The translations under genes were made by a program, and so were the position numbers. The notes beneath the pieces were generated by a model. That model was not told where the DNA came from. It made no database searches and saw nothing but the letters and a program-made list of their open reading frames with translations. 20,327 bases of DNA from a virus, in IMG/VR virus record IMGVR_UViG_3300044675_004447, positions 1 through 20,327 of that record; one strand, 5' to 3'. Shown one piece after another: positions 7,430-13,715 of the stretch. Positions within the stretch are counted from its first letter, which is position 1; the number at the start of each line of letters is the position of its first letter.

Positions 7430-7679
7430 AGTCTTGCATTACTCTATAATCTCTTAGATCAATATAATAGTTACGACAGCTTGCTATATCATTAGCAATA
7501 ACCTTAACAATTTCCTTAGCACGGTCCATCTTGATATCAAACTTAGATAGAGCATCATATAAACATTTGTTCTTTATGGTTATTCTACCTTTACCTTCAA
7601 CCTCAAACCACATCTCTCCAAAGTTTACATCTATAAATGCAGACACTTTTACTTTACCAGGATATTTTGGTTCCTCCAT
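7389..7679 (-). CDS. Hypothetical 96-aa replication-operon protein
   Basis: Encodes 96 aa. The N-terminal half is strand-rich (GKVKVSAFIDVNFGEMWFEV, GKGRITIKNK) and the rest is helical, ending in an acidic/Ala tail EERTETAEAAC. It overlaps UDG by 26 bp at its start and the DnaA-like gene by 41 bp at its end, so all three are translated from one message. Unrecognised. A small UDG or origin partner is possible by position only. Confidence 0.65.
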   Translation of the reverse strand: MEEPKYPGKVKVSAFIDVNFGEMWFEVEGKGRITIKNKCLYDALSKFDIKMDRAKEIVKVIANDIASCRNYYIDLRDYRVMQDYEEERTETAEAAC

Positions 7680-8361
7680 CTTGTTCTAAATATTTGTTAA
7701 TCTTATTCCACATGTCTTCACAGTCCCATTCTTCTTGATTTTCATAAGCAGCACTCGCAGGATGCGATACCATAATCTTATAATTGTTATCAGGAATTAG
7801 ATCTGCATACTCTTGAGCTTTCTTACCTAAGAACACATAGATGAGTCCGGGCTTTTCCCAAACTAAACTATCTAATACTTGTACAAGAAAAGGACGCCAT
7901 AATAAATAGTGACTACCTGGTTTATTTATCACCGTAGTAAATGCACTATTTAATAATAACATACCTTGATTAGCCCAAGGCTTGAGATCACAACTACCGA
8001 TATAACCGGGAACTGCTGTCTTTTTAATAGACCCGTGCATATATGCAAGAGAGGCTTCTATCTTACCTTTCTTACTACAGCTAAATGCTAAGCCATCAGC
8101 AACATTAAGTTGCGGATAGGGATCTTGACCGATGACAACTACTCTTGTAGTATCAAAAGGACATTCCTCAAAAGCATTAAAGATATCTTTAATCTTAGGA
8201 GTGAATCTTTTATTATCTAAGGCATCTTTGAGAAGCTTATCTAATATAATATCCATATCTTCTCCCAGCATAAAAGTTCTTAGCTTGGCACCCCAACCAC
8301 AAGGTTGAAGTTTGCTTACGAGTTTTTGTTTTACATCTTGTAGGTTTACACTTTCTAGCAT
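7654..8361 (-). CDS. ung: Uracil-DNA glycosylase, family 1 (Ung-like)
   Basis: Encodes 235 aa, close to the family length of about 220-230. The water-activating motif is RVVVIGQDPYPQLNVADGLAFS at about residues 73-94; the usual GQDPYH has Pro in place of His. LLLNSAFTT gives the uracil-recognising Asn region, IYVFLGKKAQ the next core strand, and HPASAAY replaces the usual HPSPLS leucine loop. The enzyme removes uracil from DNA. In phages it is often part of replication modules, sometimes with a structural role at the fork. It is the first gene of the replication operon, 25 bp from the divergent plus-strand gene, so a promoter must lie in or beside that short gap. Confidence 0.92.
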   Translation of the reverse strand: MLESVNLQDVKQKLVSKLQPCGWGAKLRTFMLGEDMDIILDKLLKDALDNKRFTPKIKDIFNAFEECPFDTTRVVVIGQDPYPQLNVADGLAFSCSKKGKIEASLAYMHGSIKKTAVPGYIGSCDLKPWANQGMLLLNSAFTTVINKPGSHYLLWRPFLVQVLDSLVWEKPGLIYVFLGKKAQEYADLIPDNNYKIMVSHPASAAYENQEEWDCEDMWNKINKYLEQDGGTKISW

Positions 8362-8386
8362 ATCTTAGCTTTCTAAATTTAAATTT

Positions 8387-8731
8387 ATGGCAAATAAAAC
8401 TATTGACATTGATGTACTTGATGAGCAACAATCAGTAACTGTAGAAATTCCTGCAGCAATGTATGCTCAAATTAACAAACTAATTATTGATTTGCTTCCA
8501 AAAGATATGGACAGCTACAAACTATTAATGGAGTCTGTTAACTCTAGTACATCAGATGATAACCTAGATTTCTTTAAATACAAAGTTCTCTTTGGACTTA
8601 CACTTCTAATTGAAGAAGCCGCAAGAGAACAAGGTAAGATTAAAAAAACTACATTAGACGTAGAAACTGGTGAGATGGTTAATACAGAGAAAAACCCACA
8701 AGCTCCCCAATCTCAATCGACGCCTGAATAG
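8387..8731 (+). CDS. Hypothetical acidic protein, the only plus-strand gene
   Basis: Encodes 114 aa. VDVLDEQQSV-type strands lead into a helical core (AAMYAQINKLIIDLLPKD, FFKYKVLFGLTLLIEEAA), and a disordered Pro/Gln/Ser tail (NPQAPQSQSTPE) ends it. The composition and even spread of hydrophobics look like a real protein. It starts 25 bp from the divergent UDG gene and its end overlaps the convergent gene at 8679-9053 by 53 bp. Nothing else in the window is on this strand, so it may be expressed at a different time or act as a switch between the two minus-strand operons. Function unknown. Confidence 0.75.
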   Translation: MANKTIDIDVLDEQQSVTVEIPAAMYAQINKLIIDLLPKDMDSYKLLMESVNSSTSDDNLDFFKYKVLFGLTLLIEEAAREQGKIKKTTLDVETGEMVNTEKNPQAPQSQSTPE

Positions 8732-9053
8732 CCATAGACACCTCTTCTTTGCTACAATCAGCAAAAGATTTGCAATCTGAATTATTACATAAACCAGCAC
8801 GTAACTTAACCTGGAGTTTCATATCTTCAAATGAATCACCGGTATAACTAGCAAGTTCTCTAATATGCTTATGCACTTTACTCACTTGAGCATAGCTAGC
8901 ATCATCATTCTGTACTTCATAAGTAATAATAATTGTATCACCCTCATCCATACCCTGGATAAATTGAGACAACTTAGCAGACCCTAAGGGATCGATTTCT
9001 AGGTTCTTATTTACTACTTTTGCGCGTATACTTACGGGTAGTTGGTTTGCCAT
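8679..9053 (-). CDS. Hypothetical 124-aa protein with a cysteine cluster
   Basis: Encodes 124 aa. The N-terminal half (SIRAKVVNKNLEIDPLGSAK, EGDTIIITYEVQ) is strand-rich. SYAQVSKVHKHIRELASYTG is a helix, and the C-terminal part has CNNSDCKSFADC. The mid-part, where a strand is followed by a helix and a 'KLQVKLRAGL' segment, recalls small recombination proteins of the NinB/Orf type, but the match is weak. It is the last gene of the 12.4-8.68 kb operon and overlaps the upstream gene by 47 bp and the convergent plus-strand gene by 53 bp. Confidence 0.65.
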   Translation of the reverse strand: MANQLPVSIRAKVVNKNLEIDPLGSAKLSQFIQGMDEGDTIIITYEVQNDDASYAQVSKVHKHIRELASYTGDSFEDMKLQVKLRAGLCNNSDCKSFADCSKEEVSMAIQASIEIGELVGFSLY

Positions 9054-9339
9054 TTACTTTAGGTTTATTAGTACTTCCTTTAGGTCTTCCTACTTTCTTC
9101 TTAACTACAACCTCTTCTTTCTTAACAGGAGGAATAGGTTTTAAATACTTCTCAAACTGTAGCTTGTGATTCTCAATAACACACTCAGCATAATCATCTG
9201 CTAAATCGCTGTACCTATTTTCTAGATAATCTAATTCATCTTGAAGATTCTTAGTCTTCTTATTTCTAATAGCTAAACCTATAGCCATACCGGTAGTTAA
9301 ACCAGTAAATACAAATACACATGCATCAAATGTTTCCAT
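9007..9339 (-). CDS. Membrane-anchored coiled-coil protein with C-terminal AT-hook
   Basis: Encodes 110 aa in three parts. Residues ~5-25 (ACVFVFTGLTTGMAIGLAI) form a likely membrane anchor. Residues ~30-65 (NLQDELDYLENRYSDLADDY) form a likely coiled coil. The last ~45 residues are Lys/Arg/Pro-rich with KKKVGRPKGSTNKP, a classical AT-hook (GRP core) followed by a second basic patch (KPTTRKYTRKSSK). AT-hooks bind the minor groove of A/T-rich DNA, so the protein could tether phage DNA to the inner membrane. The domain reading is direct; the tethering role is inferred. It overlaps both neighbours, so it is co-translated in the operon. Confidence 0.7.
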   Translation of the reverse strand: METFDACVFVFTGLTTGMAIGLAIRNKKTKNLQDELDYLENRYSDLADDYAECVIENHKLQFEKYLKPIPPVKKEEVVVKKKVGRPKGSTNKPKVNGKPTTRKYTRKSSK

Positions 9340-9667
9340 TTCTTTTTTCTTTTAAATGATTTTCAATTAATTCCGCACACTCTTGCATTTCCAGATAATC
9401 CATATCTGTTATGAGCTCTGCAAACTTGCTCAATCTATTAGACATTTCTACCATGTCTATCTGGTCAGGTATATCCCAGAATGCTTTCAGTAATGGACCG
9501 TGTTCTTTAACTACGATATCATTAAAGTTATTCAAGACATTCTTAGTCTTATGCCTGTTAAACCACTTTATGTTAGCGGTTTCATCTGCTGCAAACACAG
9601 CCATCTGTAACCACACTACAAGATTAGCAATCTTGATTCTTTCTAAGTCCTTGTGTTCTAATGACAT
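9326..9667 (-). CDS. Hypothetical 113-aa helical protein
   Basis: Encodes 113 aa, almost entirely helical by eye (LERIKIANLVVWLQMAVFAA, MSNRLSKFAELITDMDYLEM, QECAELIENHLKEKRNGNI). There is no signal peptide, cysteine cluster or catalytic motif. It overlaps the downstream AT-hook gene by 14 bp and the upstream gene by 10 bp. The many helices with alternating hydrophobic positions suggest an oligomeric or partner-binding protein. Unrecognised. Confidence 0.65.
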   Translation of the reverse strand: MSLEHKDLERIKIANLVVWLQMAVFAADETANIKWFNRHKTKNVLNNFNDIVVKEHGPLLKAFWDIPDQIDMVEMSNRLSKFAELITDMDYLEMQECAELIENHLKEKRNGNI

Positions 9668-9966
9668 AAATGTAATTTAGCTAACTTATCCTCTACTGTA
9701 ATGTACTCTATCTTAAGACCTGCCCACTCTGGTAGAAAAGATCCCATGTCTGTACCATTTATCTCCTCACCATGCCATTCTGCTTGTGCAGTAATGTAGG
9801 GTCCACCACTAGGGTCAATCATAGAGAACTTATAGTTAGGCATGCCAACTTCACCTGGCCAACCACCTACACGGTAGTGCTCAGTAAAGCCAGTCATCTC
9901 TATTACATTATCCTTTTTTTCAAAGGTGATAATATCACCATACCTGTTTCTATACTGTGTCTTCAT
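9658..9966 (-). CDS. Hypothetical 102-aa protein
   Basis: Encodes 102 aa starting MKTQYRNRYGDIITFEKKDN. It is strand-rich with Gly and aromatic residues (GFTEHYRVGGWPGEVGMPNY, GGPYITAQAEWHGEEING) and looks like a small beta-fold. Its stop overlaps the next gene by 10 bp and its start lies 1 bp after the stop of the radical SAM gene, so the genes are one transcript. It could be a partner of the radical SAM enzyme, but no motif supports this. Confidence 0.65.
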   Translation of the reverse strand: MKTQYRNRYGDIITFEKKDNVIEMTGFTEHYRVGGWPGEVGMPNYKFSMIDPSGGPYITAQAEWHGEEINGTDMGSFLPEWAGLKIEYITVEDKLAKLHLCH

Positions 9967-9967
9967 G

Positions 9968-10843
9968 CTAAAAAATATAACGTATTGTATTCCACGGTAA
10001 AATTATACCATGCAATGCTTTAAACTGGTAAATATACTCTGACTTAAGTTTATGTTGGTAGCGAATATTTAATTCACCATTACCTGATATCTTATTTTCT
10101 TGAATCTCAGGTCTCCACAACATGTCCTCGCCAGATATATCATTAGCAAGATTGTAGTTATGCTTCTTCTCATTATGAGTAAGGAATATAACCTCACACT
10201 TTACTTTATCCTTATTTGTAACATGCTCATCTACAAGCATAAACAAATCTCGGTAATCATCTAGCCAAGTATCTGTTATTACAACAGGACTAAAGTTAAT
10301 GTGAACTTCATAACCCATATCTATAAACCTATCTATAGCCTCAATCCTTTCTATAATAGAACTGGTCTCGGGCTCTAGCACATCCGAATACTTCTGTGGC
10401 ATAAGACTAAATCTAATTCTAATACCATGAAAAACATTAGGTAAATCATAGTTTACATACTTAGTAGCAAAAGAGAATTTAAGATATGTTCTACCATATA
10501 CAGTTTTAAAAATATGGTCTATGTCATAGTACTTAGCATGTAAAGCAAGATCTTCATTGCTACCTATATCATACGTTATATCATGATCATCAGTTTGGTT
10601 AGGCTTATTCTTATTATACCAAGGCGAGTAAACTATATCGGAGTAATGCTCAGTTATAGCATGTAATACATCATTTACATTATCTGCCACTTGTAATCCA
10701 GTAGGACGGTGGCGTTTCATATAACAGTAACTACAGTTATAAAGACAACCGTGACCAAAGCTTGGAGCAATAAAATCCGTGCTTCTACCTGACTCGGTAA
10801 TCTTTAACTGCTTTCTAGTTACTTTCTTGATTAAACTACTCAT
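9968..10843 (-). CDS. Spore photoproduct lyase-like radical SAM protein
   Basis: Encodes 291 aa. The radical SAM motif CLYNCSYCYM (CxxxCxxC) at about residues 33-42 would bind the 4Fe-4S cluster. GHGCLYNCSYCYMKRHRPTG matches the spore photoproduct lyase (SplB) group. The later FATKYVN, RIRFSLMPQKYSDVLEP and EVHINFSPVVITDTWLDDY fit the SPL barrel. SPL reverses spore photoproduct in DNA; related phage proteins may repair or change other bases. The protein is a little shorter than bacterial SplB (~340 aa). It is coupled by ATGA overlap to the 48-aa gene upstream. A DNA-repair role is likely, but the exact substrate cannot be read from the sequence. Confidence 0.82.
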   Translation of the reverse strand: MSSLIKKVTRKQLKITESGRSTDFIAPSFGHGCLYNCSYCYMKRHRPTGLQVADNVNDVLHAITEHYSDIVYSPWYNKNKPNQTDDHDITYDIGSNEDLALHAKYYDIDHIFKTVYGRTYLKFSFATKYVNYDLPNVFHGIRIRFSLMPQKYSDVLEPETSSIIERIEAIDRFIDMGYEVHINFSPVVITDTWLDDYRDLFMLVDEHVTNKDKVKCEVIFLTHNEKKHNYNLANDISGEDMLWRPEIQENKISGNGELNIRYQHKLKSEYIYQFKALHGIILPWNTIRYIF

Positions 10844-10986
10844 TCTTTAATGGTTTTCAGCTTCCTATAAACAAGGTCAACACAGTCATCTATACCCTTA
10901 TAAGGATTAAGATAAGGTACTGTCTTATTACTACGCAGGTGTTCCATCTCCTTGATTAGTTCTTCTAATACTTCTTTAGTACTCAT
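10840..10986 (-). CDS. Short 48-aa protein coupled to the SPL-like gene
   Basis: A complete frame of 49 codons, starting MSTKEVLEELIKEMEHLRSN and ending RKLKTIKE, overlaps the stop of the zinc-ribbon gene (ATGA at 10983-10986) and the start of the SPL-like gene (ATGA at 10840-10843). It appears helical and charged. Both overlaps and the lack of any other use of the interval make it a credible gene. Function unknown. Confidence 0.65.
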   Translation of the reverse strand: MSTKEVLEELIKEMEHLRSNKTVPYLNPYKGIDDCVDLVYRKLKTIKE

Positions 10987-11186
10987 ACTTTTTGTTTAAA
11001 GGGTGGTAGATCTTTATTAGTCTCACAGCAGTCCTTGCATACATATACAATGATACCAGTCTTATACTTAAAGGTTATGTTCCTCATGTAGTTCTCAGGC
11101 TGTACCTTCTTAAGACAACATACACATTGGTGCTTAACCCTGGTGTAAACTATCTTATCTTTAAGGATGGGTAAGTTCTGTATCAT
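10983..11186 (-). CDS. Small zinc-ribbon protein
   Basis: Encodes 67 aa with two Cys pairs, QCVCCLKKV at about residues 20-26 and VYVCKDCCE at about 48-54, which is the layout of a zinc ribbon or zinc finger with two knuckles. Such small proteins often bind nucleic acid or RNA polymerase. It overlaps the upstream gene by 26 bp and the next one by 4 bp. The metal site is inferred from cysteine spacing; the role in the phage is unknown. Confidence 0.7.
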   Translation of the reverse strand: MIQNLPILKDKIVYTRVKHQCVCCLKKVQPENYMRNITFKYKTGIIVYVCKDCCETNKDLPPFKQKV

Positions 11187-11463
11187 CAGGATCAGTTGTT
11201 GTACCTACAGTTGTCGGGTCTACATATACAGTATCCTCCGGTATCTTAACAGCTTTAAACATTTGGTAGTCCTCTCTCTCAAGAGGCTTATCCTTTACAG
11301 ATAGGTATACACCTATTGTAGCAGCACAATCTAGTAGTAAGATAAATGCTAATACCCACATTAGATACTTACCCATAACTAAACCATCTGCATACCTACT
11401 TACTTGTTTCTTAACATCTTCAGGTGTCTCAGCCATTAGTCTCTCTACAGTTTTAGTTTTCAT
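11161..11463 (-). CDS. Membrane protein with one central transmembrane helix
   Basis: Encodes 100 aa from the ATG at 11463, preceded by GGAGGTCAAG, an unusually good Shine-Dalgarno for this window. A longer frame from 11529 exists but lies entirely inside the upstream gene, so the later start is preferred. Layout: a soluble helical start (KTVERLMAETPEDVKKQVSR), one membrane helix at about residues 35-55 (YLMWVLAFILLLDCAATIGV), and a Thr/Asp/Pro-rich tail (DPTTVGTTTDPDDTELTHP). Function unknown. Confidence 0.65.
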   Translation of the reverse strand: MKTKTVERLMAETPEDVKKQVSRYADGLVMGKYLMWVLAFILLLDCAATIGVYLSVKDKPLEREDYQMFKAVKIPEDTVYVDPTTVGTTTDPDDTELTHP

Positions 11464-11719
11464 CTTGACCTCCGTAAGTTTCGTTATAGTAGTCCTCAAA
11501 TGACTTTTGCTCCACCTTAAATTCATCACCCATATCTTCTACTCTACTACTAAACCAAGTTTCTTCGTGTTGCTCCTTCTCCATTTGCCTGGCTTGGTTT
11601 TCAATTTCTATTTTTCTTTTGTCGAACTCTAATATGCTTATTCCTTCAACATCATACTCATATTCAAGTTTATCGAGTTGTTCAATGAACCATTCAACCG
11701 CAGTTTGTTTCTTTTCCAT
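11453..11719 (-). CDS. MEKKQTAVEW-family small phage protein
   Basis: Encodes 88 aa with the family blocks MEKKQTAVEWFIEQLDKLEY, ARQMEKEQ and the C-terminal YYNETYGG, matching the gene at 377-589 about 11 kb away. The insert between the blocks is longer and acidic. The leader before the ATG (ACTAAATAACT) is nearly the same as those at 173, 374 and 589. The end overlaps the membrane-protein gene by 11 bp. Function unknown; it is clearly part of the local paralogous set. Confidence 0.78.
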   Translation of the reverse strand: MEKKQTAVEWFIEQLDKLEYEYDVEGISILEFDKRKIEIENQARQMEKEQHEETWFSSRVEDMGDEFKVEQKSFEDYYNETYGGQDEN

Positions 11720-11732
11720 AGTTATTTAGTTT

Positions 11733-11936
11733 TTAAAGTTTTTCTATTTCTTGTTTTACTTCTTTCCAATACTTTTTTAACACTCCTGTTGTTGTGCCTT
11801 CTAAAAGTCCTGTGTTAATTATCTCATCTACTGCTATCAAGGCACATTGCTTAGCTCCTTCAGAATCACATACATCTGTCCAATGATGTACCGTCATTCT
11901 TTTTAATAATTCCTTTGCTTTTTCTTTTGGTGTCAT
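11733..11936 (-). CDS. Small conserved-looking phage protein (67 aa)
   Basis: Encodes 67 aa starting MTPKEKAKELLKRMTVHHWT and ending KKYWKEVKQEIEKL, with CALIAVDEIINT in the middle. I associate this combination (AKELL start, ALIAVDEII, YW.EVKQEIEKL end) with short proteins common in phages and prophages of Bacteroidota (from memory). It appears helical, with no catalytic motif. Its leader is of the shared A/T-rich type. Confidence 0.72.
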   Translation of the reverse strand: MTPKEKAKELLKRMTVHHWTDVCDSEGAKQCALIAVDEIINTGLLEGTTTGVLKKYWKEVKQEIEKL

Positions 11937-11942
11937 AATTAT

Positions 11943-12239
11943 TTAGTTTTTAGTTTCTTTCCATTTAGGCATTTCATACCACACTTTTTGTGGTACAGCA
12001 ATTTCAACATTATCCGTATAAATTTTTACTTTGCCCAAGTATTTAGGGCTGTCTATGTGACTAACAATATCTACACAATGCTTAGACTCATCAATTGGAT
12101 TAATAGCACCACCGTATAAATTTCCATACTTATCCTTGAAGACGCTCATATACATTGGTTCAACATTAACTTTTGGCTTGCCAAAGAGTCGTCCCTTCAT
12201 TTGTGCAAAGATTTGACTAACCGCAGTTTGCTTATTCAT
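11943..12239 (-). CDS. Hypothetical 98-aa protein with QTAV start
   Basis: Encodes 98 aa. The start MNKQTAVSQIFAQMKGRLFG shares the QTAV block of the MEKKQTAV family, but the rest differs: a strand-rich middle (MYMSVFKDKYGNLYGGAINP, KVKIYTDNVEIAVPQKVWYE). It may be a fusion of the family N-terminus to another domain. It overlaps the 41-aa membrane peptide upstream by 4 bp (ATGA). Function unknown. Confidence 0.7.
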   Translation of the reverse strand: MNKQTAVSQIFAQMKGRLFGKPKVNVEPMYMSVFKDKYGNLYGGAINPIDESKHCVDIVSHIDSPKYLGKVKIYTDNVEIAVPQKVWYEMPKWKETKN

Positions 12240-12361
12240 AATGTTGAGATTTTAACGAATACAATTAGAAATGTTATTACTATTGCTACAATAGATAATT
12301 CTAGCCCAAGAGATGGTTCTTCTTGAGTTTTTGAGTAATCATCATACTTATTCTTTTCCAT
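12236..12361 (-). CDS. Short membrane peptide (41 aa)
   Basis: A complete frame with a hydrophilic start (MEKNKYDDYSKTQEEPSLGL) and one membrane helix (ELSIVAIVITFLIVFVKI) at the C-terminus. It overlaps the next gene by 4 bp (ATGA). The leader ACTAAATAGCT before the ATG is the shared type, and a promoter-like TACATTTAG lies 24 bp upstream, so this is probably the first gene of the 12.4-8.68 kb operon. Function unknown. Confidence 0.68.
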   Translation of the reverse strand: MEKNKYDDYSKTQEEPSLGLELSIVAIVITFLIVFVKISTL

Positions 12362-12384
12362 AGCTATTTAGTTTTTAATTTGAC

Positions 12385-12393
12385 CTAAATGTA
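12385..12393 (-). promoter_or_regulatory. Promoter -7 element upstream of the 12.4-8.68 kb operon
   Basis: Minus-strand TACATTTAG, close to the Bacteroidota -7 element TAnnTTTG, sits 23-24 bp before the ATG at 12361. It follows the hairpin and the GGGTTCTCC block found at many other promoters here. It is probably the main promoter for the long overlapping gene chain below it. Confidence 0.5.
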
Positions 12394-12417
12394 ACTACTA
12401 GTCCCGAGGAGAACCCG

Positions 12418-12443
12418 AAGGTCCTGTCTTTTTCTAGGACCTT
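12418..12443 (-). terminator. Terminator-like hairpin ending the 46-aa gene
   Basis: Perfect 8-bp stem (AAGGTCCT with AGGACCTT, loop AGAAAAAGAC), overlapping the stop codon of the 12442-12582 gene. There is no T-run; the downstream sequence is TTCGGGTTCTCC, which itself forms part of the recurring promoter module. It would separate region A from the operon below. Confidence 0.6.
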
Positions 12444-12582
12444 AAAAGATGGTCCAGATCAATACAGCCGTTACCGAGACAACCCCGAGACCTACTCCTA
12501 GTATCATATCCAGGGTGTCTGCCTGCTCTGCTTTACTCATGCGGGAGAACTCCCTTCTCAATCTCTTGATTCTTCTGATCAT
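12442..12582 (-). CDS. Short membrane peptide (46 aa)
   Basis: A complete frame with a very basic start (MIRRIKRLRREFSRMSK) and a membrane helix (MILGVGLGVVSVTAVLIWTI) that ends the protein. The positive-inside pattern predicts a cytoplasmic N-terminus. It has its own promoter, TATATTTG at 12602-12609, 19 bp before the ATG, and a hairpin at its stop codon. Promoter, start and terminator together make a gene likely despite its size. Function unknown. Confidence 0.65.
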   Translation of the reverse strand: MIRRIKRLRREFSRMSKAEQADTLDMILGVGLGVVSVTAVLIWTIF

Positions 12583-12601
12583 ATGCTATAGTATTATGAG
12601 A

Positions 12602-12637
12602 CAAATATAAGGTGTGTGGCCGGGGGAATCCCGATGG
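12602..12637 (-). promoter_or_regulatory. Promoter module for the 46-aa membrane peptide
   Basis: Exact -7 element TATATTTG (12602-12609), preceded upstream by the GGGATTCCCCCGG block that occupies the -33 region in the recurring modules of this window. Confidence 0.7.
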
Positions 12638-12802
12638 TTAGGCCGGAAAGCCCCATCTCCTCTTGGGTCTCTTGGACAGGATCTCCTCCTTTGCTCTAGC
12701 CTCTGCCTTTGCCTTTGGTAGCTTGTGCACAAAGCGGAAGAAGTCGAGGTGTGCGCTGTAGAGGGCTTGCTCCTGTGCGGTGAGGGTGATTGCTAGTTCC
12801 AT
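12638..12802 (-). CDS. Small basic hypothetical protein (54 aa)
   Basis: Begins MELAITLTAQEQALYSAHLD and ends in a basic tail (KAEARAKEEILSKRPKRRWG). An upstream in-frame TTG at 12829 lies inside the promoter -7 element, so the ATG at 12802 is chosen. The helical, alanine-rich middle and Arg/Lys tail suggest nucleic-acid or partner binding, which is only inference. It is a single-gene transcription unit with its own module at 12827-12864. Confidence 0.65.
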   Translation of the reverse strand: MELAITLTAQEQALYSAHLDFFRFVHKLPKAKAEARAKEEILSKRPKRRWGFPA

Positions 12803-12826
12803 TTGCTCTATTGATTGGTTGTAGAG

Positions 12827-12864
12827 CAAATATAGAGTGTGGAGCCGGGAGAACCCCGAAGGTT
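12827..12864 (-). promoter_or_regulatory. Hairpin-promoter module
   Basis: The hairpin AACC-TTCGG-GGTT (12852-12864) is followed by CTCCCGG and then the -7 element TATATTTG at 12827-12834. The leader continues CTCTACAACCAATC, the motif shared with other modules. It drives the 54-aa gene and closes the gene upstream. Confidence 0.72.
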
Positions 12865-12869
12865 ATTCA

Positions 12870-13250
12870 CTAGCGAGACTTAACAATTACTATCAGATTT
12901 TGTAAAATTTCTATCAGCTTTTGTAAGCAAGCTAATTCAGCCTCTTCGTAGGTGGGATGAGAACCCATCATTAAACCGTTCTTCAACAGGTTGTAACCTA
13001 GCTCAAGGTTCTTGTCATCAATGGGTTTAATCACTATGCACATACCAAACTTCTCCCTAAACCATCTAAATGCTTGTGAGTAGGTTGGAGATGATATAGT
13101 ATCACCATTTACTAAATTATCATTCCAATTTCTTGACTCCGAATTAATTCTAAATTGTTTAGAGTCATTAAATACTGCTAAACAGGGTTCATCAAATCCA
13201 AGTTGCTTTAACTCTAAAGCCAACTCGTAAGATATAAATTCTTTTTCCAT
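12870..13250 (-). CDS. Hypothetical protein, QAFRWFREK family (paralogue of 19968-20315)
   Basis: Encodes 126 aa. Blocks shared with the gene at 19968-20315: KEFISYELALELKQLGFDEP at the start, SPTYSQAFRWFREKFG in the middle, and YEEAELACLQKLIEIL near the end. The variable part between start and middle differs completely. I recall this family as common small proteins in phages and mobile elements of Bacteroidota, function unknown. The C-terminal helices look like a partner-binding surface. It has its own promoter at 13270-13277. This copy is A/T-rich compared with its immediate neighbours. Confidence 0.8.
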   Translation of the reverse strand: MEKEFISYELALELKQLGFDEPCLAVFNDSKQFRINSESRNWNDNLVNGDTISSPTYSQAFRWFREKFGMCIVIKPIDDKNLELGYNLLKNGLMMGSHPTYEEAELACLQKLIEILQNLIVIVKSR

Positions 13251-13269
13251 GCTCTTAGCTGTTATGATG

Positions 13270-13308
13270 CAAATATAGAGTGAACCCCCGAGACAACCCC
13301 GAGGGTTC
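13270..13308 (-). promoter_or_regulatory. Hairpin-promoter module
   Basis: A hairpin AACCC-TCG-GGGTT (13295-13307), nested with a wider GAACCC/GGGTTC pairing (13282-13308), is followed by TATATTTG (13270-13277) and the leader CATCATAAC. It serves the 126-aa gene. Confidence 0.72.
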
Positions 13309-13322
13309 TACCAGAAGGTATT

Positions 13323-13661
13323 CTACCACTTGGGAGGATTGGCCTCGATGAACTCCAGGGGGTACAGATGGGAGTTATCGTTGTACTTAATCACGTCTTC
13401 CCACCAGCGGATTCCCAGCGAGAGTCTTGGTACTGCGAACTTCATGACGTCCTCATCGTGGATGTAGAAGAACACGTCGTGACGACCTCCTGTGTCAGGC
13501 TCAGGGTTGCCCTTGGCATCTAGGTCTGGATTGGTGAGCAGGGTGGTCTTGTACTCCACTCTCACTCCCATGTCCTCTTGGAAGAAGTTGATGAAGTCCT
13601 GAATCTGGTTCTCTTCTAGTAGAGTTGCTGGCCAAACGCAAAGTTGATTGAATGGGTTCAT
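13323..13661 (-). CDS. Hypothetical 112-aa protein
   Basis: Encodes 112 aa starting MNPFNQLCVWPATLLEENQI. It has the look of a mixed alpha/beta protein: an early helix (QDFINFFQEDMGVRVEYK), a strand-turn with FFYIHDEDVMKFAVPRLS, and an aromatic stretch (GIRWWEDVIKY). G+C content is higher than in the replication operon. It is monocistronic with a promoter at 13684-13691. Not recognised. Confidence 0.68.
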   Translation of the reverse strand: MNPFNQLCVWPATLLEENQIQDFINFFQEDMGVRVEYKTTLLTNPDLDAKGNPEPDTGGRHDVFFYIHDEDVMKFAVPRLSLGIRWWEDVIKYNDNSHLYPLEFIEANPPKW

Positions 13662-13683
13662 AGTGTCTTAATTGGTTATGTGG

Positions 13684-13714
13684 CAAATATAGAACCTGGT
13701 GCCGCGGAACTCCC
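13684..13714 (-). promoter_or_regulatory. Promoter module
   Basis: -7 element TATATTTG (13684-13691), leader CCACATAACCAATT, preceded by CGGGAGTTCCGCGG in place of the GGGTTNTCCCGG block. It drives the 112-aa gene. Confidence 0.68.
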
Positions 13715-13715
13715 G

